Assembly (NCBI GenBank): GCA_002688155.1
Contig: NZCH01000059.1
Coordinates: forward strand, 1 to 15,525
Direction of reading: 5' to 3'
From: Phycisphaerae bacterium
GTDB taxonomy: Bacteria > Planctomycetota > Phycisphaerae > Phycisphaerales > Phycisphaeraceae
DNA: 15,525 nucleotides
A model generated the notes under the pieces. It searched no databases and had not been told where the DNA came from. It was given only the letters and a program-made list of their open reading frames with translations. Position 1 is the first letter of the stretch. The number at the start of each line of letters is the position of its first letter. The position numbers and the translations under genes are program-made. Positions 7,081-13,793 of the stretch are shown here, in pieces.

Positions 7081-7107
7081 AGTCGAAAGTCGAAAGGTCA
7101 AAAGTCC
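7081..7107 (+). repeat. GTCGAAAGTC-type intergenic repeat
   Basis: Tandem units AGTCGAAAGTC, GAAAGGTC and AAAAGTCC run through this stretch. The first 11 bases are identical to 81-91. It lies in the 135-nt lysA-ruvB spacer. Confidence 0.6.
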
Positions 7108-7176
7108 TTTGGCCCAACATCGGTGCCAGACTGGTCGACTCTCTGATTGACTTCCAAACTTCCGGCCTGTAACTCT

Positions 7177-7199
7177 CGGCTCGACTTTTGACTTTCAGA
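7177..7199 (-). repeat. GTCGAAAGTC-type repeat, inverted copy
   Basis: Read on the minus strand it contains GTCTGAAAGTC and AAAAGTCGAG. This is the same unit family as 7081-7107 in opposite orientation, so the two together form a loose inverted repeat around the spacer. It overlaps the last codon and stop of lysA (7195-7199). Confidence 0.5.
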
Positions 7200-8490
7200 C
7201 TATTGGCTCTTGCGCTACCAGGTCTTCATACGTCTCGCGCCGCCGGATGAGCTTGGCATTGTTGCCGGTGACGAGCACCTCGGCGGGGCGGGGCATGGTG
7301 TTGTAGTTGCTGGCCATGGCCATGCCATAGGCGCCCGCGCTGAAGACGGCGAGCAGGTCACCGCGCGCGACGGGTGGCAGCGGGCGGTCTTGCGCAAAGA
7401 AATCACCCGTTTCACAGATCGGACCGACCACGTCGCATGGCTGCAGGCCCGGCAGGTCCATCGTCTCACTGCGCTGCGCCGGCGCATGCATCGGGGCGAC
7501 CTTGGTCGGCCAAATAAAATGAAACGAGTCGTACAGCGTCGGGCGAACCAGATGGTGCATGCCCGTGTCGATGATCAGAAACTTCTTGCGGCCACCCTGC
7601 TTGATGTACTGCACCCGGGTGACGAGCACGCCGGCGTTGGCGGCGATCGTTCGGCCCGGTTCTAGAATCACCTCCCCCCCGGCGTCAACGAACGGCTGCA
7701 ATAACGGGACGATTTGCGCCGCGTAATCGGCCGCCAGCGGTGACTTGCCCGTTTCGTAATCCGCCGCAAAACCTCCGCCGATGTCGATCGCTTCGACCGT
7801 ATGGCCGTCCTGTGCCAGCACGTCGATGAGTGCCAGGCCCTTGTTGATCGCATTGACGTACGGCTCGGCGCTGTAGATCGGCGAGCCGATGTGCAGGTGG
7901 ATGGCGCACAACTTCAGGTTCGTGTCTCGGCCATAGGTCGTGAAGAACCGGCGCGCCCGTTCGATGTCAACGCCGAACTTTGTTTCCTTTTTGCCGGTCG
8001 TGGCCTTGGCATGGGTGTGCGCATCGGCGACGTCCGGATTGACGCGCAGCGCTGCGCGCGCCGTAGTGCCGCTCTGACGCGCGATCGCGGAAATGTTCTC
8101 AAACTCAGCCTCCGACTCGATGTTGAAGTAGCCAATCTTCGCTGAAAGGGCCTCGCGGATTTCGTCGTCCGTTTTGCCCACGCCGGCGTAGACGGCCTTG
8201 CCCATCACGGCGCCGGCGCGCTGCGCGCGAAACAGTTCCCCGCCGCTGACAACGTCCATCCCCGCGCCGCGATCGGCAAGCAGCTTGCAGATATGTACAT
8301 TGCCGCAGCTCTTGATCGAATAACAGATCGTCGGCTTCAGTGGCGCGAACGCCTCAACGATCCGGTCATAGTGATGCTCAAACGTCCGCCGTGAATACAC
8401 ATACACCGGCGTACCAAAGCGCGCCGCCAAATCGTGCACATTGACGTCCTCGCAGTGCAGCTGACCGTTTTTGTAATTGAACCAGTCCAT
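7195..8490 (-). CDS. lysA: Diaminopimelate decarboxylase
   Basis: LysA is a PLP enzyme that decarboxylates meso-diaminopimelate to L-lysine, the last step of lysine synthesis (cytosol). The protein has 431 residues, normal for the fold type III (alanine racemase-like) family. The Schiff-base lysine is K60 in C-Y-S-I-K-S. H198-I-G-S, the phosphate-binding D-I-G-G-G (236-240), E277-P-G-R, the active-site C359-E-T-G-D motif and A-Y-G-M (387-390) are all in the right order. ATG 8490 is preferred over an in-frame start at 8556 because the N-terminus M-D-W-F-N-Y-K-N-G-Q-L then matches family starts (an aromatic followed by G-x-L), and TACAAT ends 8 nt upstream. It sits between the Nudix gene and ruvB on the same strand, with spacers of 135 and 170 nt, so it may be transcribed alone. 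Confidence 0.96.
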   Translation of the reverse strand: MDWFNYKNGQLHCEDVNVHDLAARFGTPVYVYSRRTFEHHYDRIVEAFAPLKPTICYSIKSCGNVHICKLLADRGAGMDVVSGGELFRAQRAGAVMGKAVYAGVGKTDDEIREALSAKIGYFNIESEAEFENISAIARQSGTTARAALRVNPDVADAHTHAKATTGKKETKFGVDIERARRFFTTYGRDTNLKLCAIHLHIGSPIYSAEPYVNAINKGLALIDVLAQDGHTVEAIDIGGGFAADYETGKSPLAADYAAQIVPLLQPFVDAGGEVILEPGRTIAANAGVLVTRVQYIKQGGRKKFLIIDTGMHHLVRPTLYDSFHFIWPTKVAPMHAPAQRSETMDLPGLQPCDVVGPICETGDFFAQDRPLPPVARGDLLAVFSAGAYGMAMASNYNTMPRPAEVLVTGNNAKLIRRRETYEDLVAQEPIV

Positions 8491-8498
8491 AAGCCGCC

Positions 8499-8504
8499 AT
8501 TGTA
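8499..8504 (-). promoter_or_regulatory. Putative -10 element of lysA (leaderless)
   Basis: TACAAT on the minus strand is separated by 8 nt (GGCGGCTT) from ATG 8490. No -35 hexamer stands out. GGCGG could be read as a weak ribosome-binding site only if transcription started further upstream. Confidence 0.4.
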
Positions 8505-8563
8505 GGCACGCCCGAGGGTGTGCGCCCTGTTCCCCGCTCCGTTTTGCCAGCAGCACAGAATTA

Positions 8564-8643
8564 CAGCACGAAGAACATGAACAACTGTGTACGACGAGTC
8601 GACCGGTTTAATCCTCTTGCCTTCATGCTCTTTATGGTTGCTG
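8564..8643. repeat. Second, degenerate copy of the ACCATGAAG inverted-repeat element
   Basis: The left arm CAGCACGAAGAACATGAA (8564-8581) and the reverse complement of the right arm at 8621-8643 (contains ACCATAAAGAGCATGAAG) are imperfect inverted repeats. The right arm matches the left arm of the element at 4665-4680 at 13 of 16 positions. The centre sequences of the two elements are unrelated in my reading. It fills the 170-nt spacer between the Nudix gene and lysA. Confidence 0.5.
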
Positions 8644-8660
8644 GTCGGGCATGGGAGCCG

Positions 8661-9155
8661 TCAAGCATACTGATCGAGACTGATTCGCAGATGTTCGGCA
8701 CTTGATGAATCTGCCGGCAGGATATCACGCGCGATGTGCCTGATCGCGCTGCGCTGACCGGGCCACATGAAGGCGTGATCGACGTTGTCCTGCTTGACCC
8801 ATCGGGCCGCGTCGTGGGCGTCGTCGAGCACCGGCTCGACGTCAATCACGACCTCGGCGGCAAAGCACGGGCTCATCATGATGCAATCGCGCTGTGCGAG
8901 GAAGTACGTATTGACCAGTTCGAGTTGCCACATCGCGATCAGGCCGCGGTCGGGTGCGTAGGAGGGTTCTTCCGACAGTTCGCGCAGCGCAGCTTGCACG
9001 GCGGTTTCGTTATCTTCGACGTGTCCCATAACGGGTTGCCAGGTGTCGGCGATGGGCCCTTTGCATCGGTGCAACTGCAGCCATTGCACGTCACGTGCCG
9101 CGCGGCGAAAGACGTAAACGTCGACGATGTCTGTGCGAATCAAGGGTCCGATCAT
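8661..9155 (-). CDS. Nudix hydrolase, NudB-like
   Basis: Nudix enzymes hydrolyse nucleoside diphosphates linked to another group X. The 164-residue protein starts with a beta strand V-D-V-Y-V-F-R-R. It carries the Nudix box at 44-66: G44, E50, and R58-E59-L60-S61-E62-E63, so all metal-binding glutamates are kept. The usual glycine near the end of the box (position 65) is Ser. W-Q-P-V-M-G-H-V just before the box resembles dihydroneopterin triphosphate pyrophosphatases (NudB), so a folate- or nucleotide-related substrate is possible but not proven. ATG 9155 follows TACACT by 6 nt. It is divergent from the cysteine desulfurase gene and upstream of lysA. Confidence 0.85.
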   Translation of the reverse strand: MIGPLIRTDIVDVYVFRRAARDVQWLQLHRCKGPIADTWQPVMGHVEDNETAVQAALRELSEEPSYAPDRGLIAMWQLELVNTYFLAQRDCIMMSPCFAAEVVIDVEPVLDDAHDAARWVKQDNVDHAFMWPGQRSAIRHIARDILPADSSSAEHLRISLDQYA

Positions 9156-9161
9156 GCCACA

Positions 9162-9167
9162 AGTGTA
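9162..9167 (-). promoter_or_regulatory. Putative -10 element of the Nudix gene (leaderless)
   Basis: TACACT on the minus strand lies 6 nt before ATG 9155. It has the same hexamer and spacing as in front of the SDR gene at 1620-1625. Confidence 0.4.
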
Positions 9168-9220
9168 ACGCCCGCGGCCGGCTGTTCGCAGGCTTTATCG
9201 GCTCGGCGCGATGTTGCACC

Positions 9221-9226
9221 TACAAT
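9221..9226 (+). promoter_or_regulatory. Putative -10 element of the cysteine desulfurase gene
   Basis: TACAAT lies 13 nt before ATG 9240 and 10 nt before the in-frame GTG at 9237, so the leader would be only a few nucleotides. No Shine-Dalgarno or clear -35 is visible. Confidence 0.35.
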
Positions 9227-9239
9227 ACGCGCGTCAGTG

Positions 9240-10514
9240 ATGGAATGGATCTACCTGGACAACAACGCAACGACGCAGCCTGCCGCACAGGTTGTGGACG
9301 CCGTGCACGAAGTGCTGGCCGAAGGTTGGGCCAACCCGTCGAGCGTGCACCGGCTCGGGCAGATGGTGCGCCAGCGCGTCGAACTGGCGCGGCTCAGCGT
9401 CGCGCGGCTGATCAACTGTCGCGACCGCACGATCGTGTTCACCGCGGGCGGCACGGAGTCGAACAACCTTGCACTGCGCGGCGTGCTGTTGCGCACCGGC
9501 GGGAAGGGCGACAGCGGCACAACTTCAACGGCACTGATCACCACGCGGCTGGAGCATTCAGCGATTCGCGAGCCCGCCGAGGCGCTCGCCGAGCAGGGCG
9601 TGCATGTGGCGTATGTGCCGATCGATGCCGACGGCGTTGTTCATGCAGAGGCGCTCATCGCGACGCTCGCCGAGCACGCACGCCACACGACGCTCGTCAG
9701 CATCATGTGGGCAAACAACGAGACGGGCGTTATTCAGCCGATCGCGCAGCTTGCACGAGCCGTGCAAGGGTGGTCTGCGGGGAAGCACGAAGGTAGCAGC
9801 GGGTGCGAAGCCGTAAGCGGGGGGATGCGCGTACTGTTTCATTGTGATGCGACGCAGGCGGTTGGTAAGACGCCGGTTGATGTTCGCGAGGCGGGTGTTG
9901 ATTTGCTGACGTTTTCCGCGCACAAGTTTCACGGGCCCAAGGGTGCGGGGGGGTTGTACGTTCGCAACGGCGTTGGTTTGGAGTCACAGTCGCTTGGCGG
10001 GCCGCAGGAGCGTAAACGGCGTGGTGGGACCGAGCACGTGGCTGGTATCGTCGGCACGGGCGTCGCGGCGGACCTGGCGGCCCGGTTCCTCGATGACCCG
10101 GCGCAGCACGAACAACTCGCCGCGCTGCGAGATCGGTTTGAGCGGGCATTGCTCAACGCCGTGCCCGACGCGACCGTCAACGGTGCGTCGATGGCGCAAA
10201 CCCCGCGGTTGTGGACCACGACCAATATCGGGTTCGCCCACCTTGAGGCGGAGGCAATTCTGCTGGGGCTAAGCGAAAAGGGCGTGTGTGCGTCCGCGGG
10301 CGCGGCGTGCTCGAGCGGCTCACTTGAGCCCTCGCCGGTCCTTTTGGCGATGGGCGTGCCCGAGTACCGGGCGCACGGATCGGTGCGATTCAGCCTCAGC
10401 CGATTCACGACGGACGCTCAAATCGAACGTGCGCTGCAAATCGTGCCAGAAGTTGTGCAGCGATTGGCCCGGACTTTGCCGATGGCGGGGAACAGGGCGC
10501 AGGGGCTGGGGTAG
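9240..10514 (+). CDS. Cysteine desulfurase, NifS/IscS type
   Basis: This PLP enzyme removes sulfur from L-cysteine as a persulfide for Fe-S cluster assembly or tRNA thiolation. The 424-residue protein is fold type I. It has Y-L-D-N-N-A-T-T at 5-12, G-G-T-E-S-N-N (70-76), H106 stacking on PLP, D203 and Q206 in H-C-D-A-T-Q, the Schiff-base K229 in S-A-H-K-F-H-G, the R-G-G-T-E (261-265) motif and the catalytic Cys357 in a C-S-S-G-S loop, as in NifS/IscS group I enzymes. An insertion of about 20 residues (about 176-196, Gly/Ser-rich) precedes the H-C-D strand. The frame stays open far upstream, but homology starts at M-E-W-I-Y-L, so ATG 9240 is used (GTG 9237 possible). No iscU, iscR or nifU is nearby. 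The GH52-like gene begins 3 nt after its stop. Confidence 0.95.
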   Translation: MEWIYLDNNATTQPAAQVVDAVHEVLAEGWANPSSVHRLGQMVRQRVELARLSVARLINCRDRTIVFTAGGTESNNLALRGVLLRTGGKGDSGTTSTALITTRLEHSAIREPAEALAEQGVHVAYVPIDADGVVHAEALIATLAEHARHTTLVSIMWANNETGVIQPIAQLARAVQGWSAGKHEGSSGCEAVSGGMRVLFHCDATQAVGKTPVDVREAGVDLLTFSAHKFHGPKGAGGLYVRNGVGLESQSLGGPQERKRRGGTEHVAGIVGTGVAADLAARFLDDPAQHEQLAALRDRFERALLNAVPDATVNGASMAQTPRLWTTTNIGFAHLEAEAILLGLSEKGVCASAGAACSSGSLEPSPVLLAMGVPEYRAHGSVRFSLSRFTTDAQIERALQIVPEVVQRLARTLPMAGNRAQGLG

Positions 10515-10517
10515 CCG

Positions 10518-12782
10518 ATGCAGTTGATGAGTTGGATCATGTCGCGGTTAGGCAGCCGGTTCTCGCTGCTGTTTGAGCCGTACCATCGCCGCGTCACGCA
10601 CTCGGCGCTGGGGCGTTTTCTCGATGAGCCGCTGGACCTGATGGTCGGCCTGGTTGAGCCCGACGGCACGCGGCGGGTCATGCCGTTCAGTGCACAAGGC
10701 AAAGAATTCAACCACCTGGAACAGAACGAACGACACAACTCGATCACGTTCGGCGGTGTCAGCGATCGATTCGGGTTGCGGTTCGAATTCAACGTGCACA
10801 GCGTCTTTTATCCGCAGGACGAGACGATCTGCACGCTGCCGGCGTTTTTCCTTGAGATGCGCGTCACCTCGTCGCCGGCGGTGCACGGGATCGAACCGAT
10901 CGGACCGACGCCCGAACATGTCGAACTGTTTGTCCGGATCGATCGGCCCAACACCCAGATCGATGCCGCGGTCGACGATGGCCGCGGACGAATCGATCTG
11001 AGCTACCACAACCGGATCGAGGCGCGCGCCGATCACCTTCGCGACGGCGAGAACGCGATCGCCGTAGGCGATGATGACGGCGGTACCGTTGCGGTGCGAG
11101 AACGCCTCGTGAGTCTGAACCATGGTTGCCGTCTGGATGCGGACGGCAAGGGTTTGATGTTGACACTGCCTGTGACGGCGCCTGGCAGCGGCATCAAGTG
11201 GCGGCTGGTATGGGGCGCGCACTGCGCCGAACCGGTGCTGCACGTGGCCGGCAAATACGTCGCCGATGGACCGGCTGACGATGCGACGCTGCCCGCCACG
11301 CTGCGTTATGCGCGGCACTACCCCGATATTGACGCCGTCATCACTCACGCAATCGACCAGCGCGACGATTACCTGGCACACTCGCGCAACTTTGAAAAAT
11401 TGCTGGACCAGTCACCGCTGCGCATGGGGCAGAGGCACCTGATTCACCAGAGCTTTCAAACGTACCTGAGCAACACGTACTGGTGCGACGTGCCCGCGCC
11501 CGGCGACGATGACGGCGTGGTGCAGTGGTTCAGTGTGCGCGAGGGCGGGCGCTTTGCACATTGCCCGGTTGACTCGCAATACAACGCGTCGCCGCTGTGG
11601 TTGTCGGTGTGGCCAGATCTGGTAGCGCTGCAGTTGCGTCAGTGGTCGCGCAACATGTGCGAGCACGAGCCATCCGGCGGCGCGATGTTGTGTCGCGACT
11701 TCGGCGCCGGCGTGTGTCTGACCAGGCCCGCGGCTCACCACGAGATGCCCGTCGAACTGGGCGCCGACTTTCTGATCCTCGCACAGGCGCACGCGCACTG
11801 GACCGGTGACCTGTCGATCGCCCACGACCTTGCGGATGCCATTGAATCTTTGGCCAAGTACCTGCTGTGGTCGGACCGCGAAGGTTGTGGTTACCCGACG
11901 GAGGGTATCGCGAACATGTACGAAGATGCGACGCCCGCAGCGCAGTTCGCGCGGAGGCAGACGTACCTGGGCGTGAAGCGCGCCGCGGGACTACGCGCTG
12001 CGGGGGACCTGCTCGAGCGCACACAACGCACGCAACTGGCCACGCGTTGTGATCAAACCGCCGAACGTGACGCGAACACAATCGATGACGACGCCTGGAT
12101 CGACGATCACTACGCCGTCTGCACGGACAAGTCGTGCATCGGCCTCGTGGATGTCTGGTCGGGCGCGTTTTTGACTGAAGATGAAGTGGCGGGCTGGGAC
12201 GGATACTCGATTCACACCGGCGACGCGCTGGTGCTTCCGGCGATGATCGGTCAGCCGCCGCTGCTCGATCCGGAACACCTGCGCTTAGACGTTGTCAGCT
12301 CACAGCGCGAGACGCTGACGAATTACGGCTGCGGACACACGTCCGGTGAACCCGTAACCGTGTGGGTAAGCCAAAATGTCTGGCGCGACCTGCTGGCGAC
12401 CTATCTCGGACTGGTTCGGCCGCACCTGACACAGCGGTACTGGGACCTGCAACTGATGAACAACACGCACCATCTGAGCATGGGCTACACGGACACGCGC
12501 GCGGTGTCGGGTCGCAGCTTCGACCCACGCGGTGTCGCGAGCGTAGGCTTCATCGCCGCCGGACCGCGCCTGGTGATCGACCGTCTTGCGTCGGGTGGCC
12601 CACGCATTACCGTCAACCCTGACCGTCACACGCCCCAGCGCTGGCCGCTGCTGCCCCTGGCGGACTGGAAGGCGGCCAAGGTCCCCATCCTCGTCGTCGA
12701 CGCGCACAGTCAGGTCACCATCGAGTGCGAAATGGATCCTGTGATCGTGCACGGGCAGGAACAGGTCGAGATGATTGGATAG
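10518..12782 (+). CDS. GH52-like glycoside hydrolase (divergent)
   Basis: The 754-residue protein has no signal peptide. Its order of motifs resembles family GH52 beta-xylosidases (compared from memory). R-E-G-G-R-F at 341-346 fits the nucleophile segment N-E-G-E-Y-R, giving E342. G-G-A-M-L-C-R-D-F-G (387-396) fits G-G-I-S-F-T-H-D-M-G. A-R-x-x-x-Y-L-x-x-K near 478-487 fits A-R-N-N-L-Y-L-x-x-K. S-G-R-S-F-D-P-R-G-V (664-673) fits S-G-S-K-Y-Y-P-R-G-V. The fold would be an N-terminal beta-sandwich (1 to about 280) and an (alpha/alpha)6 barrel. The conserved Y-D-S-L-D segment that I associate with the acid/base Asp reads Y-E-D-A-T (468-472), so activity and substrate are uncertain. It follows the cysteine desulfurase by 3 nt, which suggests translational coupling despite no obvious functional link. 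Confidence 0.7.
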   Translation: MQLMSWIMSRLGSRFSLLFEPYHRRVTHSALGRFLDEPLDLMVGLVEPDGTRRVMPFSAQGKEFNHLEQNERHNSITFGGVSDRFGLRFEFNVHSVFYPQDETICTLPAFFLEMRVTSSPAVHGIEPIGPTPEHVELFVRIDRPNTQIDAAVDDGRGRIDLSYHNRIEARADHLRDGENAIAVGDDDGGTVAVRERLVSLNHGCRLDADGKGLMLTLPVTAPGSGIKWRLVWGAHCAEPVLHVAGKYVADGPADDATLPATLRYARHYPDIDAVITHAIDQRDDYLAHSRNFEKLLDQSPLRMGQRHLIHQSFQTYLSNTYWCDVPAPGDDDGVVQWFSVREGGRFAHCPVDSQYNASPLWLSVWPDLVALQLRQWSRNMCEHEPSGGAMLCRDFGAGVCLTRPAAHHEMPVELGADFLILAQAHAHWTGDLSIAHDLADAIESLAKYLLWSDREGCGYPTEGIANMYEDATPAAQFARRQTYLGVKRAAGLRAAGDLLERTQRTQLATRCDQTAERDANTIDDDAWIDDHYAVCTDKSCIGLVDVWSGAFLTEDEVAGWDGYSIHTGDALVLPAMIGQPPLLDPEHLRLDVVSSQRETLTNYGCGHTSGEPVTVWVSQNVWRDLLATYLGLVRPHLTQRYWDLQLMNNTHHLSMGYTDTRAVSGRSFDPRGVASVGFIAAGPRLVIDRLASGGPRITVNPDRHTPQRWPLLPLADWKAAKVPILVVDAHSQVTIECEMDPVIVHGQEQVEMIG

Positions 12783-12855
12783 TTCAGCTTGAAAACTCGA
12801 ACGACCGCCCGGATTGTTCATACACGAAGGTCAGATCACCACCCGCAAACGTGGG

Positions 12856-12861
12856 TATAAT
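12856..12861 (+). promoter_or_regulatory. Consensus -10 (TATAAT) upstream of the pseudopilin gene
   Basis: A perfect TATAAT stands in the 151-nt spacer after the GH52-like gene. It would start transcription near 12868 and give a leader of about 65 nt. The -35 position has no clear TTGACA match. Confidence 0.45.
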
Positions 12862-12919
12862 CATGACAGGGATGGTTGGGCCATCGGCCTGGCTCACCCC
12901 CGCCCGCCCGCTTCGAATC

Positions 12920-12926
12920 AAGGAGA
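12920..12926 (+). promoter_or_regulatory. Strong Shine-Dalgarno of the pseudopilin gene
   Basis: AAGGAGA, 7 nt before ATG 12934, fixes that start over the upstream in-frame possibilities. It is the only near-consensus ribosome-binding site I found in the window. Confidence 0.75.
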
Positions 12927-12933
12927 TCACATC

Positions 12934-13743
12934 ATGCCCCGTCGCACACGCACACGCTTGTATTACGGCGTGGTATCGCCAACCCGCGCCGTAATTGACG
13001 CGACCCACGATCGTGAACACGGCGCCCGGCGGTCCCGACACGGTTTCACACTGGTGGAAATTCTCGTCGTCATCTCCATCCTCGCACTGTTGGTTGGGAT
13101 TCTGGTCCCCGCGTTGAGCGGTTCGCGGCGCAAGGCAAAGTCCAGCGCCTGCCAGGGTCATCTCAACGCGATCGGTAAGGGATTTGGCATGTACCACAAG
13201 GAAGAGAATAACTACTACCCCGGTTCGTTTGTGAACGGGAGCCCGCCGTCGGGACACGATCTGCTTGGCGACGTCGGATCCAATGTCGCCACCGCCGCAG
13301 ATGCCCGGCCGCTCAATGGGTACGTCAGTAAAAGCAAGAAGGTCGCGCGCTGCGCCGCGGACGCCGGCGTTACCGGCAGTGGCGCCGAGAAAGCGTGGGA
13401 GTTCTATGGATCGTCGTATTACTACTACGACCGAAACGCCGCCCAGATCAACGCCAATCCACCGGCGCTGGTGATCGAAAGGCAGCAATGGACCATTGAG
13501 GGCCACCGAGCTAGTGAAGTGCTACGGGAATCGAAGAAAATGATTCTCGCGGATGTGATCATCAAATATAATGCCGTTGCGCCCTGGCACGACGACACAA
13601 ATGTCGATCCAAAGATCAACATGCTTTTTGCCGACGGCCACGCTGAATTTCTCGTACCGAATCCCACCGGCGGCGACATGACAACGACCGATTTCGCCGT
13701 CGTCAAAGCGATGGTAGGCAACTCGTCGATCAGCTATTATTGA
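12934..13743 (+). CDS. Type II secretion/type IV pilin-like pseudopilin
   Basis: The 269-residue protein has an N-terminal prepilin cleavage/methylation signal. R-H-G37 is followed by F38-T-L-V-E42-I-L-V-V and a hydrophobic helix to about 62, so a prepilin peptidase should cut after Gly37 and methylate Phe38; Glu42 is the conserved +5 residue. The leader of about 37 residues is long for this class, but the strong Shine-Dalgarno supports the start. The mature part is a globular domain rich in Tyr/Asn. It ends with P-W-H-D-D-T-N and N-M-L-F-A-D-G-H-A-E-F, the pattern of the H-x-D-G class pseudopilins abundant in planctomycetes and relatives. No other secretion genes are adjacent, which is usual for these dispersed genes. 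The role (secretion pseudopilus or surface fibre) is unknown. It has its own promoter-like TATAAT. Confidence 0.9.
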   Translation: MPRRTRTRLYYGVVSPTRAVIDATHDREHGARRSRHGFTLVEILVVISILALLVGILVPALSGSRRKAKSSACQGHLNAIGKGFGMYHKEENNYYPGSFVNGSPPSGHDLLGDVGSNVATAADARPLNGYVSKSKKVARCAADAGVTGSGAEKAWEFYGSSYYYYDRNAAQINANPPALVIERQQWTIEGHRASEVLRESKKMILADVIIKYNAVAPWHDDTNVDPKINMLFADGHAEFLVPNPTGGDMTTTDFAVVKAMVGNSSISYY

Positions 13744-13771
13744 GGGCAAAGTGTTCAGGCGCCTGCTGCTT

Positions 13772-13792
13772 GCGGCGTATCACTTTCGCCGC
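13772..13792. terminator. Small hairpin between pseudopilin and YraN genes
   Basis: GCGGCG (13772-13777) pairs with CGCCGC (13787-13792), loop of 9 nt, in the 50-nt gap between two convergent stops. A 10-base palindrome CAGGCGCCTG lies just before it (13756-13765). There is no U-tract, so a terminator role is only suggested by position. Confidence 0.3.
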
Positions 13793-13793
13793 T

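Noticed and set aside
7060..7101. Upstream start of ruvB at 7101
   Set aside because: The additional 14 residues come from the GTCGAAAGTC repeat spacer and have no counterpart in RuvB; a -10-like hexamer fits ATG 7059.
8736..9239. Long N-terminal extension of the cysteine desulfurase frame
   Set aside because: The frame is open, but this part lies antisense to the Nudix gene and homology begins exactly at M-E-W-I-Y-L-D (9240).
11530..12081. Long open frames antisense to the GH52-like gene
   Set aside because: They are Arg-rich shadows typical of GC-rich coding DNA and overlap conserved segments of the sense gene.
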